Below, piece by piece: positions 24,723 to 33,507 of a stretch of DNA of 49,049 bases. The notes beneath the pieces are model-generated. The model saw only the letters and a list, made by a program, of their open reading frames with translations. It did not search any database and was not told the DNA's origin. The stretch's first letter is position 1; every line of letters begins with the position of its first letter. Both the position numbers and the translations under genes were made by a program. Source of the stretch: an uncultured Ruminococcus sp. (GTDB lineage Bacteria; Bacillota; Clostridia; Oscillospirales; Ruminococcaceae); contig CALESG010000006.1 of the NCBI GenBank assembly GCA_937907215.1, positions 1-49,049 on the forward strand, written 5' to 3'.

Positions 24723-25871
24723 AGATTTGAACAAGATTGAATAAGCGTTCCCACACGTTCATACCGTGGTGTCCTGACACAAGATTTCAGTATGTACACA
24801 GAAATGCCATACGCTTTACAGCTTTACAATACATTCCGTAATCGATGGTGCGGTGCATATATGGCACAACAAGGTTTGCGTGTTGTACCAACTGTTAATT
24901 GGGGAACAAAAGAGAGCTTTGATTTCTGCTTCTCCGGAATCGAGAAAGGTTCTATCGTAGCAGTTTCAACATATATGTTTCATGAACACGGCAACCATGC
25001 AGACCAAAAGGAACTTTTTTTAAATGGTTACAGAGAACTTTTAAAGCGAATCGAACCGGAATATGTAATTTGTTACAGTGAGCCATTTCCCGAAATGGAA
25101 GGAAATTTGATTTATATTGACTATGAAATGAGTTCATGGCGTCATATGAATGACGATATCAAGCCGGCGAAATATATAAAACATATTCATAGTATGTTGA
25201 CAGAAACGTCTATTTGTGATATAATTATAAAAATAGGATATATATGTAAAGGTGGAGGCAGTGCATTTGGTGGAGATTGGAAACCAAAAAAGCCAAATGA
25301 TGAAAAATTTTTGGGCAAGCCAAACACCACAAAAGAATGGATTAAAAAAACAAAAAAAGGCGGATATACAATAATAATGAAATATGGAAAAGATTGACGG
25401 GCTGAATGGGAACGACATCTAACAGACCACGACACACCAAAATATCACTCTAATCCTCATGACCATCATATTGATTGGAGCAACGGGCACCCTAACCCAC
25501 AATCACCCATTAACTATTGGGATGGAAACATTCCTGAATTTAAAAACTATTATAAAACCGAAGGAGTTGAAAAAAAGATGAAGTTTAAAGATATGCCGGA
25601 TAATCCTAGTTACAATCCTGATGACTATAAATTTGAAACACTTGGTGAATTTAAGTTTTATCTTGAAAGAGGCTGGAACGTTGGATTTGAATACAACGGT
25701 GAATATTATGGAATCGAAGGTCATAACAACAGCTTTTATATATGGATTTATGATGAAGATACAATAGCTGAAGGTCTTACTATTGATGAAACACTTGATT
25801 TTAAGTTTGACGGCGTAAAACTGAGAGATTTGATTCTTGATGCAACTATTGTTGAAAGACTTTGCACCTGA
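24723..25871 (+). pseudogene. DUF4417-type gene broken by in-frame stops
   Basis: The frame from 24792 to 25397 reads MYTEMPYALQLYNTFRNRW, VVPTVNWGTKESFDFCFSGI and EKGSIVAVST, the DUF4417 core. The same frame upstream of the ATG still matches the family (YRGVLTQDFS) and meets TGA at 24738-24740; the normal N-terminus is absent. After a module with GGGSAFGGDWKPKKPNDEKF and LGKPNTTKEW it stops at TGA 25395-25397. The frame beyond that stop stays open to 25871 and continues sensibly (RAEWERHLTDHDTPKYHSNP, then PHDHHIDW), so the stop looks like a mutation. DUF4417 and this tail occur in phage and accessory proteins; function unknown. Confidence 0.65.
25578..25871 (+). CDS. Small acidic protein downstream of the DUF4417 remnant
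   Basis: A 97-residue acidic protein starting MKFKDMPDNPSYNPDDYKFE and containing FKFYLERGWNVGFEYNGEYY and LDFKFDGVKLRDLI. It can be read as a separate gene, with GGAG 10 bases before the ATG, or as the 3' end of the broken gene above because the frame is continuous. The pattern of an aromatic strand pair plus a closing helix is common in small immunity-like proteins, but that is only an impression. Confidence 0.5.
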   Translation: MKFKDMPDNPSYNPDDYKFETLGEFKFYLERGWNVGFEYNGEYYGIEGHNNSFYIWIYDEDTIAEGLTIDETLDFKFDGVKLRDLILDATIVERLCT

Positions 25872-25950
25872 GATTTTATTTTATATTTTACTTGCATCAG
25901 CTTTACAACATATAATTTTTTAAAAAAAGTATTTTTTTGTGAAAAAGTAC

Positions 25951-25979
25951 TTGAAATTTATTTCAGAGTGTGGTATAAT
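25951..25979 (+). promoter_or_regulatory. Promoter of the SRP RNA
   Basis: TTGAAA (25951-25956), 17-base spacer, TATAAT (25974-25979). About 50 bases separate the likely start from the stem of the SRP RNA. Confidence 0.85.
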
Positions 25980-26030
25980 AATAATATCTGATTCGGATTT
26001 CTGTATCAGTCGGATTTTTCTGGTGAATCT

Positions 26031-26152
26031 CCGGAATATAGGTGTGCGGGTCCTGTGCAATAAAGCACCGTGAACCATGTCAGGCGGGAGACCGAGCAGC
26101 ATTAAGCGGATCGTTTTGTGTGCCGCAGTAAACCTGCACACCTATGTTCCGG
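26031..26152 (+). ncRNA. ffs: Signal recognition particle RNA (small bacterial type)
   Basis: Ends pair as CCGGAATATAGGTGTGCGGG with CCTGCACACCTATGTTCCGG. The apical part has the Ffh-binding sequence GAACCATGTCAGGCGGGAGA followed by CCGAGCAGCATTAAG, as in other SRP RNAs. Position directly before dnaX is conserved in many Firmicutes. T-rich ATTTTTT follows the stem. The protein partner Ffh is encoded at 1868-3289. The exact ends are estimated from the stem. Confidence 0.92.
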
Positions 26153-26183
26153 ATTTTTTATGCGAAAAAAGGAGGCAGTTTTT

Positions 26184-27731
26184 ATGTATAAAGCATTATA
26201 CCGAAAATGGCGTCCTATGTCCTTTGACGACGTAATTTCTCAACCACATATCACCTCTACACTTCGTAATCAGGTTCGCAGCGGCAAAACTGCCCACGCT
26301 TACCTCTTCACCGGTTCAAGAGGTACTGGAAAAACTACTTGTGCCCGTATACTCGCAAAGGCAGTAAACTGCCCTAATGCAAAAGACGGTGCACCGTGTC
26401 TTACCTGTGATATATGCAGAGATGCCGACAAGGGAACCCTTTCCGATATTATAGAAATTGACGCTGCTTCAAATAACAGCGTAGAGGATATACGTGATCT
26501 GCGTGAAGGCACTGTTTATATGCCCGAGCGATGCAGCTGCAAGGTGTATATCATAGATGAAGTACATATGCTCTCACCAAGTGCATGGGGTGCTCTTCTT
26601 AAAGTAATGGAAGAACCTCCGGCATATGTAAAATTTATTCTTGCCACAACGGAGATCCATAAAGTACCTGCTACTATTATTTCAAGATGCCAGCGGTATG
26701 ATTTCAGACGAATTCGTACAGAAGATATTGCTGAAAGACTAAGCTTTATCGCTTCGGAAGAACATATTTCTCTGCACAGTGATGCTGCTCTGCTTATTGC
26801 AAAAATATCTGACGGCGGTATGAGAGATGCTATCTCACTGCTTGATCAATGTGCAGCAGTTTCAGAGGATATTACTGCACAAGTAGTTTCAGAATCTGCC
26901 GGTGTTGCGGGCAGAGATGCTCTTTTTGATATACTTGAATCTGTAGTTTCAGGTTCAGCTGCCGATGCACTTAGAAAAGTCGGCGAACTCTATAGCCGTT
27001 CAAAAGATATGAGCAGACTTTGTGAAGAACTTACAGATCAGATGAGAAATGTTATGCTGCTTAAGCTTGGTGATAAACAGATGGATATGCTTTCATGTAT
27101 GCCCGATGAGATCGAACGGCTAAAAAGTCTTTCTCAGAAATTATCCATGGAAACGATTCTTTCACATATTGCCGCTTTGCAGGATTGCCGTGAACGTATG
27201 CAGAGATGTCCAAATAAGCGAATAGAACTTGAAATGGCTCTGATTGCTATAGCAATGCCAAAACCTATTCAAACATTGCAAGTTCAAACAGCAGTAGGAC
27301 AAGCTCCGGAGAAGGTTCAGACAGAGCAAAACAATAATATTACAAGTACAGATAATCATAATACAGCCGAAAATGCAGACAGCAACGGATCTAAGAAAAA
27401 GCTCAGAGCTGAAGATTTTAAGCCTCTTGAGAACTGGATGGATATTTTAGAAGAATATCGCAGTGTAAATCCGGCAGTTTCCGGAAGTCTGGCGGAATCA
27501 AGTGCATTTGTAAGCGGCGGATATATGCTTATCGTTACAAAAAACAGGTTTTTCCTTACGCTGCTTAAAAATCGTGAGAATGCACGTTCTTTAGGCGATA
27601 CAGTAAAACGTATTCTTGGACGTGAATATAAAATCCTCGGAAAATGCAGCGAAGAAAGTAAAACAGAAAATTTAGCACAAAACTTAATCCAAAAAGCAAT
27701 AGACAGCAATATTGAAACTGCTGTTGAATAA
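26184..27731 (+). CDS. dnaX: DNA polymerase III subunit gamma/tau
   Basis: Clamp-loader ATPase of the replisome, 515 residues. It begins MYKALYRKWRPMSFDDVISQ. Walker A is GSRGTGKTTCARILAKAVNC; the zinc knuckle has CPNAKDGAPCLTCDIC; Walker B is IIDEVHMLS; the sensor region is ATTEIHKVPATIISRCQRYD. Residues from about 360 on are the variable tail. AAAAGGAGG before the ATG at 26184 decides the start against an upstream extension that lies in the SRP RNA. It heads dnaX-ebfC-recR. Confidence 0.97.
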   Translation: MYKALYRKWRPMSFDDVISQPHITSTLRNQVRSGKTAHAYLFTGSRGTGKTTCARILAKAVNCPNAKDGAPCLTCDICRDADKGTLSDIIEIDAASNNSVEDIRDLREGTVYMPERCSCKVYIIDEVHMLSPSAWGALLKVMEEPPAYVKFILATTEIHKVPATIISRCQRYDFRRIRTEDIAERLSFIASEEHISLHSDAALLIAKISDGGMRDAISLLDQCAAVSEDITAQVVSESAGVAGRDALFDILESVVSGSAADALRKVGELYSRSKDMSRLCEELTDQMRNVMLLKLGDKQMDMLSCMPDEIERLKSLSQKLSMETILSHIAALQDCRERMQRCPNKRIELEMALIAIAMPKPIQTLQVQTAVGQAPEKVQTEQNNNITSTDNHNTAENADSNGSKKKLRAEDFKPLENWMDILEEYRSVNPAVSGSLAESSAFVSGGYMLIVTKNRFFLTLLKNRENARSLGDTVKRILGREYKILGKCSEESKTENLAQNLIQKAIDSNIETAVE

Positions 27732-27765
27732 AAACTAAAAAATTATCTTTAAGGAGATTTTCACT

Positions 27766-28113
27766 ATGAAAGCAAGATTACCTAAACAGAACCAGGGCGG
27801 AGCTCAGAACATGAACGCTATGATCCGTCAGGCACAAAAAATGCAAGAACAGATCACTGATTTACAGGAAGAAATAGGCGCACGTGACTTTACTGCAACA
27901 GCAGGCGGCGGTGCTGTAGAAATCGTAGTTACAGGCAACAAGACTGTAAAATCACTCACAATTAAACCGGAAGTTGTAGATCCAGAAGATATTGAAATGC
28001 TTCAGGATCTCATTATCAGTGCATTCAACGAAGCTGTAAGCAATGTTGAATCTACAACAGAAACTGAAATGAGCAAGATCACCGGTGGAGTATCACTGCC
28101 GGGAATGTTTTAA
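27766..28113 (+). CDS. ebfC: YbaB/EbfC nucleoid-associated protein
   Basis: A 115-residue DNA-binding protein. The helical N-terminal part (MIRQAQKMQEQITDLQEEIG) and the strand region AGGGAVEIVVTGNKTVKSLT followed by IKPEVVDPEDIEMLQDLI are the family signature. The N-terminus is Gly/Gln/Asn-rich. It lies between dnaX and recR, as almost everywhere in Firmicutes. Confidence 0.96.
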   Translation: MKARLPKQNQGGAQNMNAMIRQAQKMQEQITDLQEEIGARDFTATAGGGAVEIVVTGNKTVKSLTIKPEVVDPEDIEMLQDLIISAFNEAVSNVESTTETEMSKITGGVSLPGMF

Positions 28114-28119
28114 TCGATA

Positions 28120-28722
28120 ATGGCTGACCATACTGCATTGCCTTTGGTAGTGCTTACAGAACATTTTGCACGTTTGCCCGGTATAGGCAAAAAGACAGCC
28201 GAAAGACTTGCATATTATATGATTTCACAAAACGATGAAGATGTTTCAGCTTTTGCAGAAGCACTTCTTACAGCTAAACGTGAAATACATTATTGCAAAT
28301 GCTGTCAAAACCTTACTGACAAAGATCTTTGTCCTATTTGCGAAGATGACAGAAGAGAGCATAACACAATATGTGTTGTAGAAAGTCCGAAAGACGTAGC
28401 CGCATTTGAACGCACAAATGAATATAACGGTGTGTATCATGTGCTGCATGGACTTATATCTCCACTGGACGGCGTTATGCCGAATCAACTTAAAATTCGG
28501 GAGCTTTTATCACGAATTCAAAATCAGGACATTAGCGAAATAATCATGGCAACTAATCCAACGGTTGAAGGTGATGCAACTGCAATGTACATCGCCTCAC
28601 TTTTAAAGCCTATGGATGTTACAGTAACAAGGCTCGCATTCGGCTTGCCTGTTGGCGGAATACTTGAATATGCCGATGAGGTTACTCTATATAAGGCTTT
28701 AGAAAATCGAAATAAAATGTAA
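28120..28722 (+). CDS. recR: Recombination protein RecR
   Basis: A 200-residue protein of RecFOR-type gap repair. HhH region LPGIGKKTAERLAYYM, four-Cys zinc finger (CKCC...CPIC), Toprim domain with VVESPKDVAAFERT and ATNPTVEGDATAMYIA, ending LAFGLPVGGILEYADEVTL. It starts 6 bases after ebfC with no strong ribosome site of its own, so it is probably translationally coupled. Confidence 0.96.
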   Translation: MADHTALPLVVLTEHFARLPGIGKKTAERLAYYMISQNDEDVSAFAEALLTAKREIHYCKCCQNLTDKDLCPICEDDRREHNTICVVESPKDVAAFERTNEYNGVYHVLHGLISPLDGVMPNQLKIRELLSRIQNQDISEIIMATNPTVEGDATAMYIASLLKPMDVTVTRLAFGLPVGGILEYADEVTLYKALENRNKM

Positions 28723-28727
28723 AAATC

Positions 28728-28776
28728 AAGAGCATTCGTTCAATATGCATTATATGCATTGAATGAATGCTCTTTT
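28728..28776 (+). terminator. Terminator of the dnaX-ebfC-recR operon
   Basis: Long stem AAGAGCATTCGTTCAAT.. / ..ATTGAATGAATGCTCTT with TTTTTAG. Confidence 0.92.
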
Positions 28777-28845
28777 TAGTTTTATATCAACCATTCTCAA
28801 ATCATTTTCCTTCTGAATACATTAATATAAAAGGAGGATTGGTAT

Positions 28846-29133
28846 TTGTGTCATCATGAGTACTATGGAAAATATGAAAGCGGCGCACGTGAACTACCCT
28901 TTCAACGTGCTGTTAAACTCGCTGACTTCTACAATGTTTCTCTTGATTATATCGCAGGCAGAACAAATATCTCCTCTGTTAATAAAAATGATTTTATTTC
29001 AGATGAAGCCCTTGACATCATTAAAAAATATATGTCACTATCTGAACGAAATAAAGGCAAACTGGAACTTTTTCTTGACCAGCTTTGCGAAAATCAAAAT
29101 GAACACCTTCATAATTTAAAAGAAGCCGAATAA
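28846..29133 (+). CDS. XRE-type regulator lacking the first half of its HTH (possible pseudogene)
   Basis: A 95-residue frame that starts inside an HTH domain: HEYYGKYESGARELPFQRAV and KLADFYNVSLDYIAGRTN are the recognition-helix end and last helices of a Cro/C1 domain, followed by a helical tail. Around 25 residues that should form helices 1-3 are missing. AAGGAGG (28831-28837) is well placed for a TTG at 28846, so a shortened protein could be made. Either the gene lost its 5' end and the ribosome site belongs to the original start, or it works as a truncated dimerisation partner. Confidence 0.55.
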   Translation: MCHHEYYGKYESGARELPFQRAVKLADFYNVSLDYIAGRTNISSVNKNDFISDEALDIIKKYMSLSERNKGKLELFLDQLCENQNEHLHNLKEAE

Positions 29134-29180
29134 TTTTTTTTAAAAAATAAACGAGCTGTCGGTGGAGGGATTGATGAATT

Positions 29181-29230
29181 AAAATAACAAAAGGGCTGTT
29201 GCAACTCAAATCTCTGCAACAGCCAATTTT
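29181..29230. terminator. Bidirectional terminator between the XRE remnant and udp
   Basis: GGCTGTTGCA (29194-29203) pairs with TGCAACAGCC (29215-29224). T-rich sequence follows on both strands (AATTTTG on plus, CTTTTGTTATTTT on minus). Confidence 0.85.
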
Positions 29231-29270
29231 GTATATGTGTGTATATGTGTTTTTGATACACAACTATTTT

Positions 29271-30050
29271 TTATTTTTTCAATTTATCTTCTTGTATAAC
29301 ACTTCTCAAAGCTTTAACCGCCGTCTTTACAGCAGCATCCATATCAAGCTGGGGTGTGCATTCAATACCGTATTTCTTCTCACGCTCCTGATTCCATATC
29401 ATATTAAGCACTGAAGCACACCTTACATGGAGTACTGAAGCCGCTACAAATAATGCAGCCGACTCCATTTCAGAAGCAATCGTTCCGGCTGCTATCCATG
29501 CATTCCAATCATCTGTAAGGCGATTCGCTACAGGCATTCTTTCCGGATCATGTTGACCGTAAAATGAATCCTTACAATGCACAACACCTGATACATATGG
29601 AATAGAAAGCTCTTTTGCAGCATTTACAATTGCACTGGCAAGGTCAAAATCAGGCACTGCCGGAAACGCACTCGGCATATATTCATGTGATGTTCCTTCC
29701 ATTCTAACTGCACCCGTAGGAATAACAAGCTGACCTGCGGGTACTTCCGACTGCATTCCGCCGCAAGTACCTATTCTTATAAATGTATCCGCACCACACA
29801 TCACAAGCTCTTCAATAGCTATTGCCGCAGACGGACCGCCTATTCCTGTGGATACAATACTTACAAGCTCTCCGTCAAGACTGCCTGACCATATGCGAAA
29901 TTCCCTGTTGCTGCCGATAAGTCTGGCATCATCAATATATCCTGCTATTACATCAGTACGCCCGGGGTCACCCGGAAGCAGTACATATTTTCCAATATCA
30001 TCTGCTCTGCACTTTAGGTGAAACATCGTTTCTGTTATCTCCATATTCAT
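29271..30050 (-). CDS. udp: Uridine phosphorylase
   Basis: A 259-residue nucleoside phosphorylase of the PNP/UDP family that splits uridine with phosphate. GDPGRTDVIAGYIDDARLIG, STGIGGPSAAIAIEELVMCG, IRIGTCGGMQ and EMESAALFVAASVL are the phosphate, base and ribose sites. The order of motifs fits uridine phosphorylase better than purine nucleoside phosphorylase. GGCGGAG precedes the ATG; an ATG two codons on is an alternative start. With cdd it would salvage cytidine to uracil. Confidence 0.88.
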   Translation of the reverse strand: MNMEITETMFHLKCRADDIGKYVLLPGDPGRTDVIAGYIDDARLIGSNREFRIWSGSLDGELVSIVSTGIGGPSAAIAIEELVMCGADTFIRIGTCGGMQSEVPAGQLVIPTGAVRMEGTSHEYMPSAFPAVPDFDLASAIVNAAKELSIPYVSGVVHCKDSFYGQHDPERMPVANRLTDDWNAWIAAGTIASEMESAALFVAASVLHVRCASVLNMIWNQEREKKYGIECTPQLDMDAAVKTAVKALRSVIQEDKLKK

Positions 30051-30070
30051 GCTCCGCCTTTCTGAATCAG

Positions 30071-31036
30071 TTAATCTGTAATATCTGCTGCACGTTTTGA
30101 ATATATTTCCAAAATACTAATAGCATCTGATATGGATACAACTCCATCTCCATCGAAATCTCCAAGTTTTTCACAAAGCCCATTTCTAAACGGATGAGCA
30201 TGATATGGCAAAGGTTCCATATTTGCTGATAAATATGAATATCGTGTAAGAACCGATACAGCATCATCCACGCCGATTTTGCCATCACCGTTAGCATCAC
30301 CATATTCCCCATCAAATGTATAGTCAAAATTGTAAAGTGCCGAATACATCTTGTTTACACCATAATATCCATTCTTTGCATCAGCTGCAAGCTGCTCATA
30401 TGTCAGCCATGCTATACCGTTTTCTCTATCTGTCCATGTGATATTTTTACATCTGTTGCAAGCCTGGGCAGAATCCAGTATCAAGTATAAATCATTTTCA
30501 GCATCATAATCCGCAATAGATATCCAGTGACCGTAAATATTTGAACTTGCAGCTCCGCCGTTTCTTACATGCTCAAGAACTCTTGAAGATGAAGTCGTAC
30601 CGCTTGCGAAACTCATACCATACTCTGCACCAAAATCATTTATAAATCCATAAAAGAAATCAATTGCAACGCCTTCCACACCTGCTCTGCGGTAACCCTT
30701 GTCAAGTGCATATTGTGCAAGTCCTGTAGGCTCTATAATTTTACCGGTATGATAATAGACATTATTTATAACAGAAAAAAGACTGCATGCTGCTTTACCG
30801 ACTGTATTGCCGGTTTCACTCCCTCTATTCCATGGATAATCACACCAATTGCCAAATTCAGGTAAATATGCTTCCCTTTGGATCTCTGCTCCCGATTCTT
30901 CATTCTGCTGAAATGCAACCGGAAATGGCATATCGAGTGAAACAGCACCTGAGTTCATAGGCGAAAACATTGCTGATGATAATATCCCACAAGCTGCAAA
31001 TACAAAAAATGCCTTTTTTATCATGTTAAAAGTCAT
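30071..31036 (-). CDS. Secreted C39-like cysteine peptidase domain with dockerin
   Basis: A 321-residue exported protein: signal peptide (KKAFFVFAACGILSSAMF), a papain-like fold of C39_2 type with probable catalytic Cys in GKAACSLFSVINNVYYHTG, His in NIYGHWISIADYD and Asp in YLILDSAQ, and a C-terminal dockerin with loops GDANGDGKIGVDDAVSVL and GDFDGDGVVSISDAISIL, both with full ligand sets. The loops are separated by a longer linker than usual. AAGGAGG 9 bases before the ATG at 31036 decides the start. It lies upstream of udp on the same strand, 20 bases away; a shared transcript is possible but functionally odd. Confidence 0.82.
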   Translation of the reverse strand: MTFNMIKKAFFVFAACGILSSAMFSPMNSGAVSLDMPFPVAFQQNEESGAEIQREAYLPEFGNWCDYPWNRGSETGNTVGKAACSLFSVINNVYYHTGKIIEPTGLAQYALDKGYRRAGVEGVAIDFFYGFINDFGAEYGMSFASGTTSSSRVLEHVRNGGAASSNIYGHWISIADYDAENDLYLILDSAQACNRCKNITWTDRENGIAWLTYEQLAADAKNGYYGVNKMYSALYNFDYTFDGEYGDANGDGKIGVDDAVSVLTRYSYLSANMEPLPYHAHPFRNGLCEKLGDFDGDGVVSISDAISILEIYSKRAADITD

Positions 31037-31208
31037 ATATTTTTTCCTCCTTTATTTGTAATTTATATTATAACATATAAACCTGCTTTTGTAAAGCAAT
31101 TTGCCAAATATAACATAACACTGAAAATAATACTGCACTCACATAAATTTGCTTTACAAAAGTGCCGCTGTATGTTATAATAAAATATAGAAAAAGGAGG
31201 TGTTTACT

Positions 31209-32009
31209 ATGCTGAAAGCCGGTGTATCTACTGCCTGCTTATATCCTATGCCGGTAGAAGATGCTCTGTATGAACTGCTTCTCGGCGGCGTACAAAATGT
31301 AGAAATATTTCTCAATACGCACTCGGAACTGCGTAAGAGTTTTATAATGGGTCTTTCTGAACTGCTCAAACGCTTTGATGTTTCATGCAGCTCTCTGCAC
31401 CCTTTTACTTGTGAAATAGAACCTATTCTCCTCTTCTCTCAGTATAAACGCAGAACAAATGACGCTATAGATTACTATAAGCATTACTTTGCTGCTATGC
31501 AGGCTCTGGGTGCCAAGGTATTCGTTCTTCACGGAAATAAAGTGATGGGAAATAATTTGCTTTATTTTGAAAGATTCAATATGCTGTCGGAAATAGGAAG
31601 TCAATTTGGAATAACAGTGGCTCAGGAAAATGTTGCTCGATGCACAAGCCGTTCACTTGACTTCTTAAAAGAAATGAAAGCTGCTATCGGTGATAAAGCT
31701 AAGTTTGTACTTGATGTGAAACAAGCCGTAAGATCCGGAGAAAATCCTTTTTCTATAATAGAAGCACTGGCAAATAATATTATTCTTGTACATATGAGCG
31801 ACCATGGCTCATATGGTGACTGCCTTATGATCGGCAATGGAAATTTTAAGGTGAAAGAATTTTTAAATAAACTCTCAATTTTAAGTCCCAACTGTACTGT
31901 TATACTTGAACTTTACAGAAGTGCCTTTGAGAATGTTTCCGACCTTTTGCAAAATTATCAGGTCTTAAACAGAATGATAGAAAATCTGACAGGAGATGAG
32001 AAAATATGA
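31209..32009 (+). CDS. Xylose isomerase-like TIM-barrel protein (sugar phosphate isomerase/epimerase family)
   Basis: A 266-residue AP-endonuclease-2-type TIM barrel. KAGVSTACLYPMPVEDALYE, GVQNVEIFLNT, SSLHPFTCEIE, VFVLHGNK, TVAQENVAR, KFVLDVKQAVRSGENPF and ILVHMSDHG carry the usual metal-ligand positions (Glu, His, Asp, His). The substrate cannot be read. AAGGAGG precedes the ATG at 31209. It overlaps nrdR by ATGA, so the two are cotranscribed. Confidence 0.83.
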   Translation: MLKAGVSTACLYPMPVEDALYELLLGGVQNVEIFLNTHSELRKSFIMGLSELLKRFDVSCSSLHPFTCEIEPILLFSQYKRRTNDAIDYYKHYFAAMQALGAKVFVLHGNKVMGNNLLYFERFNMLSEIGSQFGITVAQENVARCTSRSLDFLKEMKAAIGDKAKFVLDVKQAVRSGENPFSIIEALANNIILVHMSDHGSYGDCLMIGNGNFKVKEFLNKLSILSPNCTVILELYRSAFENVSDLLQNYQVLNRMIENLTGDEKI

Positions 32010-32452
32010 AATGCCCTTTTTGCGGTGAAGATGACACCAGAGTTCTTGATTCCCGTCCATCTGAAATGAAAATACGCAGACGGAGAGAGTGCGGCAAATG
32101 TTTAAAAAGATTTACAACATACGAAGCTGTTGAACTGCCCATGCTGACTGTTGAAAAAAAAGATGGCAGCATTCAACCATTCAACAAGGAAAAGCTTATG
32201 GCAGGTATTTTCAGTGCCATAAAAAAACGTCCTGTTACTGCCGGACAAGTTCAGGGCATTGTTGACGCTGTTGAAGAACGTTTCACCGAAGGACTTAGAA
32301 CAAGCATTACATCAACAGAAATAGGAAATGTCGTTATGGAAAAGCTTAAAGATATTGATCAGGTAGCGTATATAAGATTTGCCTCTGTTTATCAAGATTT
32401 TTCAGATGTTGCCGGATTTATAAATGCTATAAGTGAACTTGGCAAATCATAA
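32006..32452 (+). CDS. nrdR: Transcriptional repressor NrdR
   Basis: A 148-residue regulator of ribonucleotide reductase genes. Zinc ribbon MKCPFCGEDDTRVLDSRPSE with CGKC, RRRRECGKCLKRFTTYE, then an ATP-cone (VEKKDGSIQPFNKEKLMAGI). Length and order match the family. It is translationally coupled to the preceding isomerase gene. Confidence 0.97.
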   Translation: MKCPFCGEDDTRVLDSRPSEMKIRRRRECGKCLKRFTTYEAVELPMLTVEKKDGSIQPFNKEKLMAGIFSAIKKRPVTAGQVQGIVDAVEERFTEGLRTSITSTEIGNVVMEKLKDIDQVAYIRFASVYQDFSDVAGFINAISELGKS

Positions 32453-32461
32453 AAAATAAAA

Positions 32462-32499
32462 CAGTACTGCCAATAAAAAAATTCATGCAGTACTGCTTT
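32462..32499 (+). terminator. Weak terminator after nrdR
   Basis: CAGTACTGC and GCAGTACTG with a 16-base AT-rich loop, then CTTTATAT; the T run is poor. Confidence 0.6.
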
Positions 32500-32531
32500 A
32501 TATAAAAAAATAATTTAAGGAGATCAAAAAA

Positions 32532-32915
32532 ATGGCTTACGATTTTAAAGGAGAAAATCATTCAAACGAATTTGGAACACAGGATATAAACGACAACAAG
32601 GTTGTATGCGTTCTTGCATATATCCCGTTTCTTTTCTGGATACCACTGATTGCAGGCAATACACCATATTGCAAATACCATGCAAATCAAGGTCTGCTGC
32701 TTCTGCTCACCTGCGTTGCACTTGGAATCGCATCGGCTGCTGTAGGAATAGTTATCGGCTGGATCCCAATAATAGGTCATATAATCACAGGTCTTATAAA
32801 CCTAGTAATAAGTGTTGTGACTTTAGCCCTTATGATCTATGGCATGGTTTCTACAGGTCAGGGAAATTCAAAGGACTTGCCGGCTATAGGCAGTATTGCA
32901 AGAATTATTAGGTAA
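32532..32915 (+). CDS. DUF4870-like small membrane protein
   Basis: A 127-residue membrane protein with three or four hydrophobic segments: VVCVLAYIPFLFWIPLIAG, GLLLLLTCVALGIASAAVGI, GWIPIIGHIITGLINL and VISVVTLALMIYGMV. CKYHANQG after the first segment is the DUF4870 (Tic20-like) hallmark. Role unknown. It converges with the next gene and overlaps it by 8 bases. Confidence 0.78.
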   Translation: MAYDFKGENHSNEFGTQDINDNKVVCVLAYIPFLFWIPLIAGNTPYCKYHANQGLLLLLTCVALGIASAAVGIVIGWIPIIGHIITGLINLVISVVTLALMIYGMVSTGQGNSKDLPAIGSIARIIR

Positions 32916-33333
32916 TAATCGGATACATATGATCAAAGTTTATGCAGTCATATCTCATCGCACCAACAAGCAGACCATCTTTTGTGCATATAAGTTCTGC
33001 CCGCATAGTTGGAAAATCGTTTAGAGTATATGTCCACATAACAACTTCTTCGCCGAAATGCTCTGAAAGCGGAAGCGATTGTTCTTTTTGAATATCACAA
33101 TATGTACCAAAAACAGACGTGCCGCATTCTGTAGGCAAGGTTATCTCAAGCCTTAATGGCGGCTCGTCTTTTGATGTTTTGCCGTATTCAGAAAGAAATC
33201 TCCGCATTTCCTCATCACTGTTTAAAACTATTTCCGCAGCAGGAGGATTTTTATGAATATACCGCACAAGACCAGCAGAGCCCAACATAACACCAACTAC
33301 ACCCATGGTAAGAATGATCAAAGAACGATTCAT
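32908..33333 (-). CDS. DUF4830-type membrane-anchored protein
   Basis: A 141-residue protein with an N-terminal membrane helix (IILTMGVVGVMLGSAGLV) and an extracytoplasmic domain: MRRFLSEYGKTSKDEPP, LEITLPTECGTSVFGTYCDI and VVMWTYTLNDFP. The pattern fits DUF4830. Function unknown. AGGAGG precedes the ATG. The family A repeat at 33431-33476 is upstream. Confidence 0.75.
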   Translation of the reverse strand: MNRSLIILTMGVVGVMLGSAGLVRYIHKNPPAAEIVLNSDEEMRRFLSEYGKTSKDEPPLRLEITLPTECGTSVFGTYCDIQKEQSLPLSEHFGEEVVMWTYTLNDFPTMRAELICTKDGLLVGAMRYDCINFDHMYPIIT

Positions 33334-33430
33334 ATAATATATTCCTCCTATCTGCGTTTTCTTTTATAAGTTATGCAGAAAATCTGCATTCAAGAACTTA
33401 TATTCAAAAATTAAGAGCAAAATATATATA

Positions 33431-33476
33431 AGCAACACCGTATAGAGCTGTCAGACGAGCTTTGTGCGGTGATGCC
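33431..33476 (+). repeat. Family A short palindromic repeat, copy 3
   Basis: AGCAACACCGTATAGAGC, loop TGTCAGACGA, GCTTTGTGCGGTGATGCC. TATA lies on both sides. The arms pair with three G-U wobbles on the plus strand. It precedes the rsuA-type gene by 31 bases. Confidence 0.8.
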
Positions 33477-33507
33477 TATAGGCTCTCTGAAAGGAGAAGG
33501 AATCACA

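Noticed and set aside
21444..24790. tRNA-Pro 3' end as attachment site of the mobile-element remnant
   Set aside because: I found no second copy of the tRNA 3' end on the far side of the remnant.
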